Origin: Ilyomonas limi | Lineage (GTDB): Bacteria; Bacteroidota; Bacteroidia; Chitinophagales; Chitinophagaceae | Direction: 5' to 3' | Assembly (NCBI RefSeq): GCF_005233845.1 | Contig: NZ_SZQL01000019.1 | Coordinates: 1-64,000, forward strand | DNA: 64,000 nucleotides | Shown here: piece by piece, positions 1 through 9,100 of the stretch | Layout: every line of letters begins with the position of its first letter | Numbering within the stretch: position 1 is the first letter of the stretch | The notes under the pieces: generated by a model | Database searches by the model: none | Seen by the model: only the letters and a program-made list of their open reading frames with translations | Told to the model about the DNA's origin: nothing | Translations under genes and position numbers: made by a program

Positions 1-137
1 TCATTACCCGCCCGTAATTCCTGCACCCGCCTGTCATTTACATCAAAACCAATGACGGGGTACAACTTCGAAAACTCGACCGCCAGCGGCAGCCCTACAT
101 AGCCTAAACCAATTATGGCAATCTTATGTTGCATCAT
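1..137 (-). CDS. nucleotide-sugar dehydrogenase, N-terminal part
   Basis: Only the first 45 codons lie in the window; the gene continues past the left edge. The protein begins MMQHKIAIIGLGYVGLPLA, which is the Rossmann NAD-binding start (GLGYVGLP) of the UDP-glucose/GDP-mannose dehydrogenase family. A second beta strand follows, ending in the acidic residue of VIGFD that would bind the NAD ribose. Family members oxidise UDP-hexoses or UDP-HexNAc to the uronic acids used in capsule or O-antigen. The neighbouring sugar transferase and mutase-like genes fit that role. The start could be either of two adjacent ATG codons (137 or 134). The exact substrate cannot be told from this fragment. Confidence 0.85.
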   Translation of the reverse strand, partial: MMQHKIAIIGLGYVGLPLAVEFSKLYPVIGFDVNDRRVQELRAGN

Positions 138-1072
138 TAAGCAATCTTAAAACGGGAAAATTGAATCATTTTTTGGGAATTGCATCTTATATATACTATT
201 TTTTTATTTAGCATTAAATTATTCTAATTAAAAATATACACAGCATCTGAGGATATTTTGCTACACCTATTCCGGCAAACACGCATATTGTATAAAAAAT
301 TATATCAGAATACACCATTCAACAACAAACAGTTCTGCCTATAATACACAATAATGAAAGCATTTGTAGTGCTAACTGTTCAATTTACAGCCGTGTTTTG
401 CAATAAGTTGCTCCCCTCTTTCAAACAAAAATATTTATCACAAATCAAACTTAATCAACCGTTTTTTTGTATTTCCCCTTATACCTATACCATATTTGCA
501 AAAGCTGTGATACCTGAGCCCAACACTTTTAGTAGCATTTTTATATTATCTGCTTATAGTTTGTTTAAATATTTTTAATACTTTCTATATGTTTACATAA
601 GAATGGTTTGATAATTGTAATAGAGTATAACAGAACATAATTATCCAGGCAATACGCCCGAACGAATCCTGCGTTCCTTTGTATTGCAAAACCAATTCAA
701 CTTATATAAAATAAAGTGTATTAAACCATTACTAAGAACATGAGTCCATAACATTTCATTAACGGTTACTATACATGCAATAAACCTGCACAATCTAAAA
801 GAACTTAAAATACAAATCTAAGTTGCTTTACAGTTTCACTTTTTAAAGCAGTCTGATAGAAATAAACTGCAACCACTTAATAATGAAAAACCTACACTTA
901 AAATATTTTAGAATTGGTATATTATACAACCTACTCATAGCATACATGCTGGCTACACACTATCAATTACTCGATTTGAAATATTTTTTAAAAGTTATAA
1001 TTTGTTAAAGAGACTTAACATTTAATTTTTTTATCTTCGCATCATCCCTACTAAAAAATAAAATACCAATAC
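138..1072. other. long AT-rich intergenic region
   Basis: About 930 bases separate the divergent dehydrogenase and sugar transferase genes. The stretch is clearly more AT-rich than its neighbours. It has no convincing coding signal: the longest open frames (354-578, and 883-1008 for 41 residues) have no recognisable domain and low-complexity composition. A TATCTTCG box at 1032-1039 resembles the Bacteroidota -7 element TAnnTTTG and could drive the sugar transferase, but I see no well-spaced -33 box. The region probably carries the divergent promoters of a polysaccharide locus. Confidence 0.5.
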
Positions 1073-1789
1073 ATGCAAGTTCTTTCAGAAGTATCAGAGA
1101 AACAGGTGATTCATTTACAAATTCCGGTAGAACTAGCTGAAGAGAAAATCCTTATCCAAAACACGCTTGAGAAAAAAAGGACTCAGCTATTCCTTAAACG
1201 GGTATTTGATGTTGTTGTGGCCAGTATTTTAATATTGCTATTGTCGCCCATTTTATTGGTTGTGGCTGTTCTTATAAAATTATCCTCTAAAGGTGATATA
1301 TTATACAGTAATGAGCGCGTAGGTTATGGCGGAAGAAATTTCCGTTGCTACAAATTCCGCTCGATGATTTCCGATCAGTCCGAAAAAGCGCAGGCTTACA
1401 AAGCAGCCTTGGAGCAGCAGCAAAAAGGTATTCTTTTAAAGCTACCAAACGACCCGCGTGTAACCTGGATAGGTAAAATCATTCGTAAATCCAGCATTGA
1501 CGAACTGCCGCAATTATTTAATGTATTGCTTGGTGATATGAGCATTGTTGGCCCAAGGCCTTTGGTTCCTTTTATGCTGGCACACCTGCCCGAGTTTAAA
1601 GCAATACGCTGCCTGATGAGGCCTGGGATTACTGGCTTGTGGCAAATACGCGACCGCATAAACAACACCAGTGCCGAATTTATGATAGAGCATGATACGG
1701 AATACATTAAGGATTACAGTCTGATGATGGATCTTAAAATACTTTTGAGTACTCCAAAGGTGGTTTTATCAGCCGAAGGTGCTTATTAA
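1073..1789 (+). CDS. polyprenyl-phosphate sugar-1-phosphate transferase
   Basis: A 238-residue protein of the bacterial sugar transferase family (WcaJ/PglC-like catalytic core). It would move a sugar-1-phosphate from a nucleotide sugar to undecaprenyl phosphate at the inner membrane, the first step of a repeat unit for capsule, O-antigen or exopolysaccharide. A single hydrophobic segment lies at about 44-70 and is followed by the family motifs KFRSM (94-98), DELPQL (143-148) and GPRP (160-163). The N-terminal multi-helix region of long WcaJ-type enzymes is absent, so this is the short, PglC-like form with about 40 extra N-terminal residues. The sugar donor is not predictable. It is followed by the glf-like gene after 113 bases. 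Confidence 0.9.
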   Translation: MQVLSEVSEKQVIHLQIPVELAEEKILIQNTLEKKRTQLFLKRVFDVVVASILILLLSPILLVVAVLIKLSSKGDILYSNERVGYGGRNFRCYKFRSMISDQSEKAQAYKAALEQQQKGILLKLPNDPRVTWIGKIIRKSSIDELPQLFNVLLGDMSIVGPRPLVPFMLAHLPEFKAIRCLMRPGITGLWQIRDRINNTSAEFMIEHDTEYIKDYSLMMDLKILLSTPKVVLSAEGAY

Positions 1790-1863
1790 CAATCAATCCC
1801 TAAAGAGCATTGCATTTCTTTTAAAACCCATTAACTTTTACCAACGCTTTCAATCATATTCAA

Positions 1864-1871
1864 TATATTTG
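1864..1871 (+). promoter_or_regulatory. candidate -7 promoter box for the glf-like gene
   Basis: TATATTTG matches the Bacteroidota consensus TAnnTTTG exactly and lies 31 bases before the ATG at 1903. No good TTTG -33 box is present at 19-21 bases upstream, so the call rests on one element. Confidence 0.35.
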
Positions 1872-1902
1872 TACTTTTTAACTGCTTAACTCATTCCCCT
1901 AC

Positions 1903-3021
1903 ATGATTCAATCGGATTTTGTGATTGTTGGTGCTGGCCTTACAGGTAGCACTATAGCAAGACTACTTGCAGATTACGGACAAGAGGTGGTTATTTTAGA
2001 CAGAAAAGATCATATCGCCGGAAACGTTTTTGACTATAAACACGAAAGTGGGGCTATGGTTCATAAATATGGGCCACACTACTTCCGTTGTGGTAGCGAA
2101 AAAATATGGAATTTCCTCAACCGCTTTACCTCCTTTTACAACTGGTCGGCAGTACTTAAAAGCAAGGTAGGCAACGAATACCTGAGCTGGCCGGTAAATG
2201 AGGCATATATTAATAGCGTTGCGGGCGAAGATTGGAATTTGTTTAAAGGCGAACCTACTAACTTTGAGGAAGTATGCCTCAGCCGTATGCCGCGCGCTAT
2301 TTACGAAATGTTTATTAAAGGCTACACCGAAAAGCAGTGGGGTGTAAAAGCTACCGAGCTAAGTAAAGACCTCGCCGTGCGCATTACTATTAATAAAGGA
2401 ACTGTAAATACACTTACGCCCAATCACCGCTGGAATGCTCTGCCGGCAAATGGCTATACAGAAATGGTACGTGGCATTATCGGAGATATTCCGATAAAAC
2501 TGAATTACGATTACCTGCAGCATCGCGATAATGTAAAAGCAAAAAAACTGCTCATTTTTACAGGCCCTATTGATGAGTTTTTCAATTATGAATTTGGTAA
2601 ACTGAAGTATCGCGGTCAAAACCGTAAAGTGGAATATTTACCGGAGATTACTAATCATCAACCTTGTATTCAGGTAAATTATCCTAATCCTGAAGATCCA
2701 CGCATCCGCACGATCGATTGGAAACATTTGATGCCTGCAGAAGAAAGAGAAAACATGAAGGGCACTGTGCTAACACACGAAACACCTTTTACCCCCGAAG
2801 AGCCGGCACAATACGAATATCCTTTTCCGGATAAGGCGAATGCAAGTCTCTACCAGCAGTATAAGGCAGAAGCAGAAAAGTTAACTCATACATTGATTTG
2901 CGGAAGATTGGGTGAATATCGCTACTACGATATGGACCAGGCAATTGGCCGTGCCATGAGCCTTACCGGCAAAATACTGGAACGTTTTGCGCTTGGCAAA
3001 GAAGCTGAAGTAGCAGTATAA
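1903..3021 (+). CDS. divergent UDP-galactopyranose mutase-like flavoprotein
   Basis: A 372-residue flavoprotein. The N-terminus has the FAD-binding dinucleotide fold (VGAGLTGS, with G10, G12 and G15). The C-terminus has GRLGEYRYYDMDQAIGRAM, the flavin-contacting end typical of UDP-galactopyranose mutase, which converts UDP-Galp to UDP-Galf. Length fits the family. The histidine-loop region reads YGPHYFRC (56-63), where characterised enzymes usually have YGPHxFHT. The middle substrate domain also departs from the usual pattern around the conserved RxPVR segment (here DLAVRITINKG). It may therefore act on another UDP-sugar or be a paralogue. The neighbouring sugar transferase supports a polysaccharide role. 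Confidence 0.75.
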   Translation: MIQSDFVIVGAGLTGSTIARLLADYGQEVVILDRKDHIAGNVFDYKHESGAMVHKYGPHYFRCGSEKIWNFLNRFTSFYNWSAVLKSKVGNEYLSWPVNEAYINSVAGEDWNLFKGEPTNFEEVCLSRMPRAIYEMFIKGYTEKQWGVKATELSKDLAVRITINKGTVNTLTPNHRWNALPANGYTEMVRGIIGDIPIKLNYDYLQHRDNVKAKKLLIFTGPIDEFFNYEFGKLKYRGQNRKVEYLPEITNHQPCIQVNYPNPEDPRIRTIDWKHLMPAEERENMKGTVLTHETPFTPEEPAQYEYPFPDKANASLYQQYKAEAEKLTHTLICGRLGEYRYYDMDQAIGRAMSLTGKILERFALGKEAEVAV

Positions 3022-3038
3022 TACTTATATATTTTACT

Positions 3039-3081
3039 AAAACACCCCTGCAGATGCAAACATTTGTGGGGTTGTTTTTTT
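3039..3081 (+). terminator. Rho-independent terminator after the glf-like gene
   Basis: AAAACACCCC (3039-3048) pairs with GGGGTTGTTT (3068-3077) with one slipped base. A 19-base loop separates the arms and a T run follows, ending at 3081. It lies 18 bases after the stop codon of the mutase-like gene. Confidence 0.7.
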
Positions 3082-3106
3082 ACTGCATGCGCTATCTTTA
3101 TTCGCT

Positions 3107-3364
3107 ATGGATTTTTATAAGCTTACTGATTTTCAGCTATATTCCATCATCAATAGCAGGCATTTGGATACAGTGCAAAAAGCTGCTGCTCAGCACGAAT
3201 TGGACAGGCGCGGCTTAACACCGGAAGAATTAAAGCAGTTAGCAGATGAATTAGCCTCACGCATGCACCAACCTAAATGGTCGTTTAAGGTGAGTCCTGC
3301 TGTTTTATGGCTGGTATTTATCGTTATAATATTTGTTTTATTAAGACAAATAAGTTGCAGGTGA
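3107..3364 (+). CDS. small tail-anchored membrane protein, unknown function
   Basis: An 85-residue protein that I do not recognise as a named family. The first 55 residues are polar and helical, with YKLTDFQLYSIINSR followed by a stretch (AAQHELDRRGL) that resembles short charged segments seen in Bacteroidota small proteins. The last 25 residues form one transmembrane helix (VLWLVFIVIIFVLL) with a short CR tail, so the soluble part probably faces the cytoplasm. Codon usage looks like that of its neighbours. It sits behind the terminator of the mutase-like gene and is probably transcribed separately. Confidence 0.6.
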   Translation: MDFYKLTDFQLYSIINSRHLDTVQKAAAQHELDRRGLTPEELKQLADELASRMHQPKWSFKVSPAVLWLVFIVIIFVLLRQISCR

Positions 3365-3686
3365 AATTATATTCAACAGGAAACTTAGAACATATGTGAT
3401 AGTGTTTCTTATTTTATGGAGCAAGCTGTAATACTACTATATGCGCGTTTGCGCCACGTCCTGCCACAGGAGCAATCGCAAACTTATATTGTTGAACAGA
3501 TATAAGCGGATACGTGAATTATAAACCATTAAGACCAGAACTAAATAGTTAAAGCAATAGCTTTTTTACCTATCCGGCTGATCTCCTGCCTTGAATGGCT
3601 TTAGCCGGGCAGGGAGCAAATCCTGGTTCAGATACTCTGCGCTCCTTAACACCTTATGGTTCAAAAAATTCTTATAAAATAGTATG
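3365..3686. other. intergenic region with a possible folded RNA
   Basis: About 320 bases between convergent genes, without a gene. CCGGCT (3574-3579) can pair with AGCCGG (3603-3608), CCTGCC (3585-3590) with GGCAGG (3608-3613), and GGAGC (3613-3617) with GCTCC (3641-3645). The first two pairings interleave, giving either a pseudoknot or alternative hairpins. It could be the 3' end of the prfB transcript on the minus strand. I do not match it to a known RNA class, and it is not a tRNA. Confidence 0.35.
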
Positions 3687-4782
3687 CTACGAAGAAGCTT
3701 CTTCTTTTTCCATCATCAAATAAGCTTTTATAAAACCATCCAGCTCGCCGTCCATCACCGGTTGCACATTACCCACTTCATAATCGGTGCGATGGTCTTT
3801 GATCATTTTATACGGATGGAATACATAACTACGAATCTGGCTGCCCCACTCTATTTTTTTCTTGCTGGCATTAGCCGCATCTTTAGCTTCTTCACGGCGG
3901 CGCAACTCTTCTTCATACAAACGGCTTTTGAGCATCTTTAATGCCAGTTCCCGGTTTTCGCCTTGCGTGCGGCTTTGCTGGCACTCCACAATAATACCAC
4001 TTGGTATATGCTTCAAACGTACAGCCGTTTCTACCTTATTTACATTTTGTCCGCCTTTGCCGCCACTGCGGTAAAACTCCCATTCCAAATCAGCAGGATT
4101 TACTTCTATTGCTATGCTTTCATCTATCAGCGGATACACAAATACCGAAGCAAAAGAAGTATGCCTGCGGGCATTACTGTCAAACGGAGAAATACGCACA
4201 AGGCGATGCACGCCGCTTTCAGCCTTTAGAAAGCCATATGCAAATGGCCCGTCAAACTGCAATGTAGCAGTTTTGATGCCAGCACCATCACCTTCCTGAA
4301 AATCCAGTTCGGTTACTTTCCAGCCTTGCTTTTCGCCATACATGCGGTACATACGCAGGAGCATTTCTGCCCAATCCTGGCTTTCGGTGCCACCAGCGCC
4401 GGGATTTATTTGCAGCACAGCCGGCAATTCATCTTCAGGCTGGTTGAGCGTGCTTTTAAACTCGGCGTCTTCCAGAGATTGCAATGCTTTTTCGTAAGCT
4501 GCTTTTGTTTCCTCTTCGGTGGCATCGCCGCTTTTCCAGAAATCAAACAGCACAGCAAAATCTTCTATGTCTGTTTCTACCTGTTTGTACAGCTTTATCC
4601 AATACTCATTCAGCTTAATGTCCTTCATGATGGCAGTAGCACGCGTATTATCATCCCAAAAGCCGGGCGAAAGCGATAAACGGCGGTCATTCTCTATTTT
4701 CTCACTACGGTTATCGTAGTCAAAGAAACCTCCTTAAGACCTGCAGACGGTCTCGCATCATCTTGATTTGTTCCTGTGTCAT
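3687..4782 (-). CDS. prfB: peptide chain release factor 2 (programmed frameshift)
   Basis: RF2 recognises UAA and UGA stop codons and triggers peptide release on the ribosome. Two frames encode it. From the ATG at 4782, 20 codons read [20 protein letters not shown] and reach an in-frame TGA at 4722-4720. A +1 shift continues with [12 protein letters not shown] and runs to the TAG at 3689-3687, giving 364 residues, the normal RF2 length. The SPF anticodon-like tripeptide (in RISPFDSN) and the GGQ catalytic loop (in [10 protein letters not shown]) are both present. Reading only the second frame from an internal ATG at 4628 would lose the N-terminal domain. The gene uses UAG as its final stop, which RF1 reads, so RF2 does not end its own synthesis there. 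Confidence 0.97.
4719..4734 (-). promoter_or_regulatory. prfB +1 programmed frameshift site
   Basis: Read on the minus strand, the site is AGG AGG TTT CTT TGA C. This is a Shine-Dalgarno-like AGGAGG, a three-base spacer, the slippery CTT, and the UGA stop followed by C, the weak stop context. This matches the known autoregulatory element of bacterial prfB: low RF2 causes a pause at UGA and the ribosome slips +1 on CUU, making more RF2. Confidence 0.95.
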
Positions 4783-4923
4783 ATATAGTGCACGAAGATA
4801 GCAGAAATGGAGTGAATGACAGTGTTTGAAACATTACACCGCAACAACTGTATTGGGTAAGGCTGTAATAATTTGATGAGTATTATAAATACGATTATTT
4901 TTAAAGCTAAAACCACTCTTTGC

Positions 4924-5868
4924 ATGAAAATACTTTGCATTGGCGAAGCCCTTATTGATATGATTTGTACTGATAAAGGTAAAAAATTGAGTGATGGACA
5001 AAACTTCTTAAAGAAATCCGGTGGTGCACCAGCGAATGTGGCAGCCGCCATTGCAGCATTGGGTGGTGAAGTGGAGCTGGCTGCCAAAGTAGGCACCGAC
5101 CCTTTTGGTACGCACTTAAAAGAGGTAATGGATGCCTTTGGCGTGGGCACGCGCTGGATGTGGCAAGATGATAAGTATTTTACCACATTTGCTTTTGTAT
5201 CCTTAATGCACAGCGGCGAGCGCGATTTTTATTTCAATCGTGGTGCCGATGCGCAATTGAGTGTGGAAGATATAGAACAAATAGATGTAAAACAGTTTGC
5301 CATTGTGCATTTTGGTTCTGCCACGGCTTTTTTGCCGGGACCCTTGCAACAGAGCTATTTCAACCTGATGCATAAATGCATAGAAGAAGGCATCTTCATT
5401 AGCTTTGACCCTAATTATCGCCATCTCCTTTTTAAAGATAATATTCCGGCTTTTATACAACTTTCACGGCTTTTTCTGCGCAAATGCCACTTTTTTAAAG
5501 TGAGCGACGAAGAAGCAATGTTGCTTACAAATACCAATACACTGGATGAAGCAGTGGATAGTTTATTGCAACATACAACCGCCGTTTTTGCCATTACTTT
5601 AGGAAAGCTGGGCACGCTGCTGGGCATGAACGGGCAAACAATTATTATCTCCAGTATACCGGTAACTGCCGTAGATACTACCGGCGCCGGCGATGCGTTT
5701 GTAGGTGCAGTATTATACCAGTTGGCACAAGCGCGCAAGCCGGCAGATACAACCTGGCAACAGTGGCAACACATTGTGCAGCAAGCCAATAAGGCAGGTG
5801 CGCGCACCTGCGAATACATGGGCGCCATGGAAGCCTTCAAGCACCTGAGCAATGATATTTTTAAATGA
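4924..5868 (+). CDS. PfkB-family sugar kinase, fructokinase-like
   Basis: A 314-residue ribokinase-fold kinase that would phosphorylate a sugar such as fructose with ATP in the cytoplasm. The start MKILCIGEALIDMI is the standard first strand of the fold, so I chose the ATG at 4924. In-frame upstream starts (4873 TTG, 4876 ATG) only add a poorly conserved extension. The first PfkB signature region (SGGAPANVAAAIAALGG) and the second (DTTGAGDAF, 251-259) are present; D257 is the expected catalytic base. The sequence is closest in feel to fructokinases, but substrate specificity in this family cannot be read safely from motifs. The gene is divergent from prfB. Confidence 0.88.
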   Translation: MKILCIGEALIDMICTDKGKKLSDGQNFLKKSGGAPANVAAAIAALGGEVELAAKVGTDPFGTHLKEVMDAFGVGTRWMWQDDKYFTTFAFVSLMHSGERDFYFNRGADAQLSVEDIEQIDVKQFAIVHFGSATAFLPGPLQQSYFNLMHKCIEEGIFISFDPNYRHLLFKDNIPAFIQLSRLFLRKCHFFKVSDEEAMLLTNTNTLDEAVDSLLQHTTAVFAITLGKLGTLLGMNGQTIIISSIPVTAVDTTGAGDAFVGAVLYQLAQARKPADTTWQQWQHIVQQANKAGARTCEYMGAMEAFKHLSNDIFK

Positions 5869-6156
5869 TATAAAGAATGATAATTTCTGCTCTTTAATAA
5901 AAACTACCAGCAGTTAAAGAAATGCTCAGGCTATGCAGTTCAATGCACCAGTCAGACGCTGCTTGCTTCCTTGCCTACATTTGCCAGCAGGCTCCGTATA
6001 GTAAAACCGGAATTTGACTACTTTTTAGCAAAATTTTTCCATCATCATTATATACTCTTGCTGCCGCTTGTTAGTTTAACAAGATGCGCTTATCACAAGG
6101 CATGTTTTAAACAATGCTGCAATGCTTGGCTACTAATAATTACTTTTATCGCTTAA

Positions 6157-9100
6157 ATGAAGGTGGCAAAAAAAATTCTGAACATACTGGGCCGCGTACT
6201 GCTGGGGCTGCTGGGCTTAATACTGCTCCTGTGGCTGCTGATACAAACGACTCCGGTACAGAATTATATTGTAGGTAAAATAACCAAACGCCTCTCCAGC
6301 GACTTAAAAACAGAAGTGCACATTGACCATGTAAACCTTTCTCTTTTTGATAAAGTAAATCTGGAAGGCGTATTGATAAGAGATAAAAATAAAGATACAC
6401 TGCTAAGTGCCGGCGCAGTAAAAGTGCGTCTTACCGATTGGTTTTTTCTTAGGGACAAAATTGTGCTCAAATACATAGGCCTGGAAAATGCTAATATTTT
6501 ATTACACCGCCGGGATTCTACGTGGAATTATCAGTTTATAGCCGATTATTTTGCCGCGCCGGATACAGTAAAAAAACAGCAACAAAGCAGTATCAAACTC
6601 AGCCTTGAAAAAATAGATTTCAAAAACGTCAGCTTTATACAAAATGATGAATGGGTTGGTCAAAAAATGCAGGTAACAGTTGGCAGTATGCTGGTAGATG
6701 CAGATTCTGTTGACTTTGACAATAGCATCTTCAAAATCAATACCATTGACCTGGACAAGCCTTTATTCTCCTTATACGATTTTGATGGCTTCCGTCCCGA
6801 TAGCCTGCGCAAGATTTACCCTGATACCGGCATGTATTACAATGCCGGTGATATACTGTTGCAGGTAAAAAAAATACAACTTACCAACGGTAGCTTTATT
6901 AGCGAACGGCAAGACTCCGCGCCTGTAAATACCTATTTTGATGGTTTGCACATTCATGTAAATAAAATTGGTGGCAGTATTAATAATCTTTCATTTAAAA
7001 AAGATACCATTACTGCCAACGTAAATATTGCCGCAGTAGAGCGCTCAGGCTTTGAACTGAGAAAACTGAAAACAGCCTTTCGCCTCACACCGCAGATGAT
7101 GGAATTTAAACAACTGGACCTGCGCACACCCGAAAGCCGCATTGGCGATTACTATGCCATGCAATTTGACGACTTTAACAAAGACATGAACGACTACATT
7201 GATAGTGTAGTAATGGATGCCCGCTTTAGAAACTCGGTGGTAAGTACCAATGATATTGCTTACTTTGCTCCAGCCCTTGCAAACTGGAAAAGAAGAGGTG
7301 ACATCAGTGGCCACTTTTATGGTACGGTAAAAGATTTCACTATTCCTAATTTATTCATTCGCAGCAGTACCGATATGTATGCTAGCGGCAGCTTTAGCAT
7401 GAAAGGCTTGCCCGATGTTGACCATACCGTTATGCATTTTTCCAATGCAAAAGTGCAGATGCAATACAGCGATTTGGCAGCGATTGTTCCGGCAGTAAAA
7501 ACGGTAACAACGCCCAACCTGGCAGCACTGGGACAGTTGCGCTTTGCGGGCAACTTTGATGGTACGATACATGACTTTACTACTATTGGCAATTTCAGCA
7601 CGAGTCTTGGCGGCTTATATGCCAATCTAAAAATGCAACTGCCTGCTACCAACGAACCCATATACAACGGCACACTCATTACCAAACAATTTAATCTGGG
7701 CAAATTTTTAAACGTAGGCAGCGTCGGTCAGGTAAGTTTTAATGGTAAAGTAGCAGGCAGCAGCTTTGACGTAAGCAAGATAAAAACCAACCTGAATGGT
7801 ACATTCAGCCAGTTTGAATTTAATGATTATAATTATTCCAACATTGCTTTTAACGGTACGATTCAAAAGCGCTTTTTTACCGGCGACTTTAAGGTAAGTG
7901 ACTCCAATTTTGATTTTACCAGTAACATACAAATAGACCTTACACATGAGCAACCGCGCTTCAATGTGCTGGGCGATTTAGTAAAAAGCGACCTGAAAGC
8001 ATTGAACTTTACCAATCAAAATTTCCAGCTCACCGGCTTGTTCGACCTTAATTTTGAAGGCAGAAATATTGATGAATTTCAGGGTAATGCCAAGTTGCTG
8101 AACGCCATATTACAACATGATTCTACACGCCTCAGCTTCGATTCATTAACCGTACGATCTTACACGGACAGCGCCCGGCACAAGGCGCTATTTATAAACA
8201 GCAATGAGTTTGATGTAATGGTTTCGGGGCAATACAACATCCTCGATTTGCCCAACAGCTTCCAAGCCTTCCTGAGCCATTATTATCCATCGTATATTGC
8301 TGCGCCAAAATCAACACCTAAAGGACAAGACTTTTTTGTAACGGTAAATACCAGAGACTTCAGCAATTATGCACAACTGATAGACGCCAGACTTTCAGGA
8401 CTGAATGATGTGCAGTTTTCGGGCAGCATTAATACCCAAGACTCGGGCAAGCTGTTGTTTACTGCTTTTATGCCCGACTTTAAATACGCCAATTTTAGCA
8501 TTGCTAATGCAGCCATGCACGGCACCGGCAATTTCAACAGTGTAAGTTTTAGTGGCAATGTAGATACAGTGAGAATAAGCGACAGCACTTATTTTCCTAA
8601 CTCAAAAATTAAGATCAGCTCGCAAAACGATCACTCGGTGGTAAACATTATTACCAGTGCTAACAATACCCTTAACGAAGCACGGCTGAATGCAGATATT
8701 TATACGCTTCCTGATGGCGTGCGCATTGATTTCCAGCCTTCTTCTTTTGTAATAAACGAAAAGAAATGGGATCTGGAAAAGCAGGGTGAAATCGTTATCC
8801 GCAAGCAGTTTGCTTCAGCACAAAATGTAAAATTTGTACAAGGTTTTCAGGAGATAACAGTAGAAACCGATAAAGATACAACTGGGGCAGAAGGCAATAA
8901 CTTAGTAGTAAAAATGAAGGATGTAAACATCGGCGATTTTACACCCATTTTTACTACCGAGCCGCGCATGGAAGGCGTAGCTAACGGCACGGTACACCTG
9001 CACGACTTTTATGGCAATTTTAATGCAGCAGCCAACATCAGAGCCGATCAATTCAGGTTACAAAACGACTCAGTTGGGATAGTTAATATGGCTGCACAAT

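Noticed and set aside
354-578. 74-codon open frame
   Set aside because: Low-complexity AT-rich composition with no recognisable domain, in a region without coding signal.
3565-3660. tRNA-like or riboswitch-like fold
   Set aside because: No T-loop GGTTCRA with correct spacing and no acceptor stem; the pairings form a pseudoknot-like set instead.
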